A stretch of 6,308 bases of DNA from Acetobacteraceae bacterium (GTDB lineage: Bacteria > Pseudomonadota > Alphaproteobacteria > Acetobacterales > Acetobacteraceae), in the NCBI GenBank assembly GCA_027340195.1, contig DAHWNE010000234.1:1-6308 (forward strand). Direction: 5' to 3'. Each line of letters starts with the position of its first letter. The first letter of the stretch is position 1. Position numbers and translations under genes: made by a program. Of the stretch, positions 1 through 3,834 are shown piece by piece. The notes below the pieces were generated by a model that was not told the origin of the DNA, searched no databases, and saw nothing but the letters and a program-made list of their open reading frames with translations.

Positions 1-649
1 CGCCCATGAAAATGCGCGCGCGAGGGAAGTTGAACGGCAGAAACCCGGCGCAGCCGGCGATCAGCAGAAGGGCGGCGAAATAGGCGAACCAACTGCCCAA
101 ATAGGCAGCGATCCCGGCCAGAAAGCCGGCGGCGATCAAGCTGACACCGGCGGCGAGACCGTTCAGCCCGTCGATGAAGTTCATCGCATTGGTCACAAAC
201 AGGATCCAGCCGGCGGTCGCCAGGGCGCCCACCCATCCGACATAGAACCCGCCGACATAGGGCAGCCGGTAATCGCGCACATAGATGCCGCTACCCACCG
301 CCACCGCCGCCGCCAGGCATTGCGCGGCCAGTTTCACCGCGAATGGCCAGTCAAACAGGTCATCGAGGAACGCGACCGCGGCGATCAGCACCGATGCCCC
401 GATCACACCAAGAAAATATGGCTCGGCCAATCGGGCGAATCGGGCGAAGGCGAACAGCAGCGCAACCCCGAGCAGGAACGCGCCGACGATGCCGACCCCG
501 CCCCCCTTGGGGGTGGGCGCGTGATGCGCCTTGCGCGGATCCGGCCGGTCCATCACCCGTAGCCCGATCATCCCGCGCACCAGCGCGGCCGAGACCAGCG
601 CCAGCATGGCGATGAAGGCCAGATGGCGGGTCAGCGCCAGCGCGGTCAT
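1..649 (-). CDS. MraY/WecA-family polyprenyl-phosphate glycosyl-1-phosphate transferase, C-terminus cut by window edge
   Basis: This integral membrane enzyme should transfer a sugar-1-phosphate from a UDP-sugar to a polyprenyl phosphate at the inner membrane, the first step of a cell-envelope glycan. I translated 216 codons without a stop down to position 2. The visible part has alternating hydrophobic segments (about residues 9-28, 50-70, 78-96, 105-120, 137-155, 165-182 and 187-205). Family motifs are present: DRPDPRKAHH at 34-43 followed by PKGGG, the metal/substrate pair FLDDL with D96 and D97, NAMNFIDGLNG at 154-164, and FNFPRARIFMG at 206-216, where the next residue should be Asp. Roughly the last third and the His-rich loop lie outside the window. 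The ATG at 649-647 follows the TGA of the upstream gene by two in-frame codons, with no clear Shine-Dalgarno, so translational coupling is likely. The PRKxH sequence and missing MraY-specific features favour an O-antigen, exopolysaccharide or WecA-like role over peptidoglycan MraY, but the sugar cannot be told. Confidence 0.9.
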   Translation of the reverse strand, partial: MTALALTRHLAFIAMLALVSAALVRGMIGLRVMDRPDPRKAHHAPTPKGGGVGIVGAFLLGVALLFAFARFARLAEPYFLGVIGASVLIAAVAFLDDLFDWPFAVKLAAQCLAAAVAVGSGIYVRDYRLPYVGGFYVGWVGALATAGWILFVTNAMNFIDGLNGLAAGVSLIAAGFLAGIAAYLGSWFAYFAALLLIAGCAGFLPFNFPRARIFMG

Positions 650-655
650 CGCCGC

Positions 656-1840
656 TCAGCGCCCGGCATACCCATCCCGTGTCTGCGGCAGCTTCCAGCC
701 CAGCAGGCGCCCGGCGATCATGGTGCGCAGCACCTGCGCGGTGCCGCCGCCGATGGTAAACATCCGGGCGTCGCGCGCCATGCGCTCGAGCGGCCAGTCC
801 CGCGAATAGCCACGCGCGCCGTGCAGTTGCAGCGCGTCATTGGTGACGCGGATCGCCAGTTCCGAGGCGAAAAGCTTCGCCTGGGCCGCCAGCAGCGGGT
901 CTGGAAACGGATCGGCCGAGCTGGCGGCCTGATGGATAGACAGCCGCGCTGCATTGAGGCCGGTCGCCATGTCGGCGAGCATCCACTGCACCCCCTGGAA
1001 CTCCCCGATCGGGCGGCCGAACTGGTGGCGCGCACGGGTGAACTCCAGCGCCGCGTCGAACGCGCCCTGCGCCAGCCCCAGCGCCACCGTGGCCGCGCCC
1101 ACTCGCTGGGTGTTGTAGGCGTCCATCAGTTGGGCGAAGCCGATCGGTGCACCAGCCGGGCCGCGCAGAACCATGTCGTCGCGGATGAACAGGTCGCGGA
1201 AGATGATCTCGGTCTCGGGGATGCCGCGCAGGCCCATGGCGGGTTCGCGCTTGCCGATAACCAGCCCCTCCGGCGTGCCCGCCTCGGGATCGCGCACCGC
1301 CAGGAATCCGCCGATGCCACCCCCTTCGATGCGCGCGAAGATCAAATGCAGGCGGGAGACGCCGCCGCCAGTGATCCAGTGCTTGCGCCCGTTCAACACG
1401 AACCCGTCCGGACGCCGAGTGGCAATGGTGGTCATTTCGTTGGCCGCCGAGCCGGCCTCCGGCTCGGTGATGCAGATCGCCGGCTTGTCTCCACCGAGCA
1501 CCAAATCGGCGGCGAGTCGGCGCTGGGCGGCGCTACCGTGGCGCAGCACCGCCGACAGCGCCCCCATGTTGGTTTCTACCGCGATCCGACCGGTTACCCC
1601 GCAGACCCGGGCCAACTCCTCGATGATGATGGCGGCGTCGAGGAAATCCCCGCCGCCGCCGCCGAGCTCGGCGGGGATAGTGTAGCCGAGCAGCCCCGCC
1701 GCGCGCAGAGCGCCGACGTTGTCCCACGGATAGGCCTCCGTGCGGTCGATCTCGGCCGCGCGCGGGGCGATGACGGTCTCGGCGAGGTGGCGGACGCGGT
1801 CGCGGAGCGCGCGCCTGGGGGGCGGGAGCGGATCGAACAT
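656..1840 (-). CDS. acd: Acyl-CoA dehydrogenase-fold protein, probable 3-sulfinopropanoyl-CoA desulfinase
   Basis: The protein has 394 residues, the normal length for the acyl-CoA dehydrogenase family, with the usual order: N-terminal helices (about 5-115), beta domain (116-225, with ICITEPEAGSAANEMTT and HWITGGGVS) and C-terminal helical FAD domain (230-385, with RHQFGRPIGEFQGVQWMLAD and DALQLHGARGYSRD). The catalytic Glu expected in the late YEGTAQ motif is Gly here (MFTIGGGTAQ, 360-369), and the alternative Glu site of isovaleryl/long-chain enzymes is Gln245 (AYNTQRVG). From memory, the Advenella mimigardefordensis desulfinase Acd has the same Gln, a key Arg84 (here R85 in GRIAVETN), the GGGVS loop and the KLPQTRDGY tail. 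That enzyme turns 3-sulfinopropanoyl-CoA and water into propanoyl-CoA and sulfite in the cytosol. I chose the ATG at 1840 because domain homology begins there and further upstream the frame only mirrors the divergent gene. The Shine-Dalgarno is weak. It is certain as an acyl-CoA dehydrogenase relative, while the desulfinase role is inferred. No CoA transferase partner is visible. Confidence 0.85.
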   Translation of the reverse strand: MFDPLPPPRRALRDRVRHLAETVIAPRAAEIDRTEAYPWDNVGALRAAGLLGYTIPAELGGGGGDFLDAAIIIEELARVCGVTGRIAVETNMGALSAVLRHGSAAQRRLAADLVLGGDKPAICITEPEAGSAANEMTTIATRRPDGFVLNGRKHWITGGGVSRLHLIFARIEGGGIGGFLAVRDPEAGTPEGLVIGKREPAMGLRGIPETEIIFRDLFIRDDMVLRGPAGAPIGFAQLMDAYNTQRVGAATVALGLAQGAFDAALEFTRARHQFGRPIGEFQGVQWMLADMATGLNAARLSIHQAASSADPFPDPLLAAQAKLFASELAIRVTNDALQLHGARGYSRDWPLERMARDARMFTIGGGTAQVLRTMIAGRLLGWKLPQTRDGYAGR

Positions 1841-1925
1841 ACCCCGGACCCTGCCCGAGAGGGATCGGTTCTGTCCAGGCGGGGCAGGGGCGGTTATGAC
1901 ATGCTCTCCGGTTCCGGAGGTGTCC
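1841..1925. promoter_or_regulatory. Divergent intergenic region between the desulfinase-like and sulfotransferase genes
   Basis: The two genes diverge from these 85 bases, so both promoters must lie here or inside the opposite coding regions. I see no convincing -35/-10 pair. The only AT-richer spot is the GGTTATGACATG stretch around 1892-1903. A perfect inverted repeat, CTCCGG-TT-CCGGAG (1906-1919), overlaps the ribosome binding site of the rightward gene. It could be an operator or a small hairpin covering that site, but in such GC-rich sequence it may also be chance. Confidence 0.45.
1916..1920 (+). promoter_or_regulatory. Ribosome binding site deciding a TTG start
   Basis: GGAGG is the best Shine-Dalgarno in the divergent region and sits five bases before an in-frame TTG at 1926. 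An in-frame ATG at 1896 has only AGGGG at 1886-1890 before it, also with a five-base spacer. I prefer the TTG, which gives 607 residues and places the cysteine motif directly at the N-terminus, as in other SEC-C-like proteins. The ATG would add ten residues. Confidence 0.5.
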
Positions 1926-3749
1926 TTGTCCGCCGCCACTGCCCCCGTCGCCCTGTGTCCCTGCGGCTCCGGCCTGCGCGCCAGCCGCTGCTGCACCGCC
2001 ACCCCGGACGCGCTCGCCGCCCCCGTCACCCAAACCCTCGAGACCCTGATCGCCCGCGCCACCGCCGCCCTGAGCGACGGCAACCGCGCCGAGGCCGAAG
2101 CCCTGGCGCTGGAAGTCCTGGAACTCGCCCCCGGCGCCCTCGGCGCACTCGCCACCCTGTTCGCGCTCCGCAAAGCAGACGGCAACGTCCGTGCCGCCGA
2201 GGCCCTGGCCGCCCGCATCGTCGCGATCAACCCAAATGATTTCCGTGCCACCAACGAGCTCGCGCTGCTGCTGCTGGCCCGCGGCGCACTGGGGGAGGCC
2301 GAACGCCACGCCCGCAACACCGTTCGCATCGCCCCCGAAAACCCACAATCGCACAACTTGATGGGCATGATCCTCACCGAGGCGCACCGCCCCCAAGTGG
2401 GCGAGTTCCACTACCGGCGGGTCCTGCACCTCTCGCGCGGGCGGGATCCGATCCTGCTCGCCAACCTGGCGTGGAATCTCAAGAACCAGGGACGGATGGC
2501 GGAAGCGCGCGAGCTCTATGCCGAATCGGTCGCCGGCGCGCCGGAGGTGCTGCAAACCCTGCTCGGCCTGGCCCGGCTGGAGGAGGCCGACCGCCAATTC
2601 GACGCCGCGATGGAGGTGTTACAACGCGCCGAGCGCGTCGCTCCGGCCAACCCTTCTGTACGCCTGACCCGCGCGGTGGTGCTCGACCGGATGGGGCGCA
2701 CCGCGGAGGCACTATCGGTACTGGACGCGGTGGCCCGCGACTCGCCCGACGGCCTGGGACCCGAGGAGTTCCTGGCCAAGGGCCGGCTGCTCGACCGGCT
2801 TGGCGACTATGACGCCGCCTTCGCCGCGTTCACCGAAGGCAAGGCACGGGCCCGCGCGCTGAGCGGACTCGCCTATCAGGACGCGGCGGCGGCCGACCTG
2901 TTCGGCCGTCTGGCCGGGTTCTTCACCGCCGGGCGAATGCGGCTCCTGCCGCGCGCCACCACCCGCTCCGACAGCCCGCAGCCGCTCTTCGTGCTGGGCT
3001 TCATGCGCTCTGGCACCACACTGGTGGAGCAGACCCTGAGCGCCCATCCCGCGGTCAGCGCCGGCGACGAGCTGCCGACCTTGAACGAGATCGCAGCGCT
3101 GATGCCGCGGATGCTGGAAAGCCCTCTCACCTACCCCGAGGCGCTGGTGGAGCTCTGGATGGGCGATCACCGCGACGACCTGGACCTGCTGCGCGACCAT
3201 TACCTGCGCCGGGCCCGCCAGCTGGGGGCGGTGGACGACGCGCGGCCCTGGTTCACCGACAAGATGCCGCTCAACGAGATGCATCTGGGGCTGATCTCGC
3301 TGCTGTTCCCGGACTCGCCGCTGCTGCACGTGCGGCGCCATCCGCTGGATGTCGTGCTGTCGGTGTTTTCCAACCAGATGACGCACGGGTATCTGTGCGC
3401 GTTCGACCTTGGTTCGGCGGCGCGGCATTTCGCGCGGGTGACCGAGCTGGTGGAGCGTCTGCGCGGCGAGCTAACGCTTCGCTACATGAGTCTGCGCTAC
3501 GAGGACCTGGTAGCGGAGCAGGAGGCGGGAGTGCGGCGAATGCTCGACTTCGTCGGGCTCGGGTTCGACCCGGCGTGCCTGGCGTTCCACCGCAACCGGC
3601 GCTACGCGCGCACCGCCTCCTACGCGCAGGTGGCGGAGCCGCTGTACGATCGTTCGGTGTTTCGTCACCGGCATTACTTGAAACACCTGGAACCGGTGAT
3701 CCCGGTGTTGGCGCCGGCGATCGCGACGCTGGGGTATCCGCTGCCATGA
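1926..3749 (+). CDS. TPR-repeat sulfotransferase with N-terminal SEC-C-like cysteine motif
   Basis: This predicted cytosolic enzyme should transfer sulfate from PAPS to an unknown acceptor. Residues 11-23 (CPCGSGLRASRCC) match the zinc-binding SEC-C pattern CxCxSGx5CC. Residues about 35-310 form a TPR solenoid, with helix pairs such as ATNELALLLLARGALGEAER and units ending in AP-x-NP (136-140, 239-243). The sulfotransferase domain spans about 353-590. Its 5'-phosphosulfate loop is GFMRSGTT (358-365). GDE (380-382) lies where the catalytic Glu of tyrosylprotein sulfotransferases falls, and the 3'-phosphate motif is RHPLDVVLS (R471, S479), followed by LRYEDLV (523-529). This resembles the Sulfotransfer_3/TPST-like group, in which TPR fusions are common; the SEC-C-like start is less usual. 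No signal peptide or membrane segment is visible. An ATG at 1896 is the alternative start. The next gene on this strand is an adhesin-like protein that might be its target, though sulfation of a glycan or small molecule is equally possible. Confidence 0.9.
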   Translation: MSAATAPVALCPCGSGLRASRCCTATPDALAAPVTQTLETLIARATAALSDGNRAEAEALALEVLELAPGALGALATLFALRKADGNVRAAEALAARIVAINPNDFRATNELALLLLARGALGEAERHARNTVRIAPENPQSHNLMGMILTEAHRPQVGEFHYRRVLHLSRGRDPILLANLAWNLKNQGRMAEARELYAESVAGAPEVLQTLLGLARLEEADRQFDAAMEVLQRAERVAPANPSVRLTRAVVLDRMGRTAEALSVLDAVARDSPDGLGPEEFLAKGRLLDRLGDYDAAFAAFTEGKARARALSGLAYQDAAAADLFGRLAGFFTAGRMRLLPRATTRSDSPQPLFVLGFMRSGTTLVEQTLSAHPAVSAGDELPTLNEIAALMPRMLESPLTYPEALVELWMGDHRDDLDLLRDHYLRRARQLGAVDDARPWFTDKMPLNEMHLGLISLLFPDSPLLHVRRHPLDVVLSVFSNQMTHGYLCAFDLGSAARHFARVTELVERLRGELTLRYMSLRYEDLVAEQEAGVRRMLDFVGLGFDPACLAFHRNRRYARTASYAQVAEPLYDRSVFRHRHYLKHLEPVIPVLAPAIATLGYPLP

Positions 3750-3834
3750 GATGGGCGTTGCGCAGCGAGGGCTGGGCGGGATAGGGTTGCCCTGAAACCG
3801 GATCGGCCGGGCCGACGGCGCACGGGGGGGCGGG
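3750..3834 (+). other. Intergenic region before the giant repeat protein, with one short palindrome
   Basis: These 85 bases separate the sulfotransferase stop from the next start. They contain a perfect odd palindrome, TCGGCC-G-GGCCGA (3803-3815), about 20 bases before the start codon, and a weak AGGG-TTG-CCCT hairpin (3783-3793). No T-tract follows either, so I see no intrinsic terminator, and co-transcription of the two genes is possible. A G-rich run (3824-3834) directly precedes the ATG in place of a standard Shine-Dalgarno. No clear promoter is visible. Confidence 0.4.

Noticed and set aside
623..2239. Long plus-strand open frame of 538 codons
   Set aside because: It is antisense to the acyl-CoA dehydrogenase-fold gene and out of frame with the TPR gene. 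The product is Arg/Gly/His-rich with no motifs, as expected from GC-rich shadow frames.
1841..2377. N-terminal extension of the desulfinase-like frame on the minus strand, up to 179 extra residues
   Set aside because: The extra part is Arg/Ala/Ser-rich with no family similarity and is exactly antisense to the TPR-coding start of the divergent gene. The acyl-CoA dehydrogenase family length fits the ATG at 1840.
1533..2597. Minus-strand open frame of 354 codons
   Set aside because: It overlaps both divergent genes out of frame, and its Gly/Gln-rich translation mirrors the Ala/Leu-rich TPR codons.
3783..3793. AGGG-TTG-CCCT as a terminator of the sulfotransferase gene
   Set aside because: The stem has only four base pairs and no T-tract follows it.
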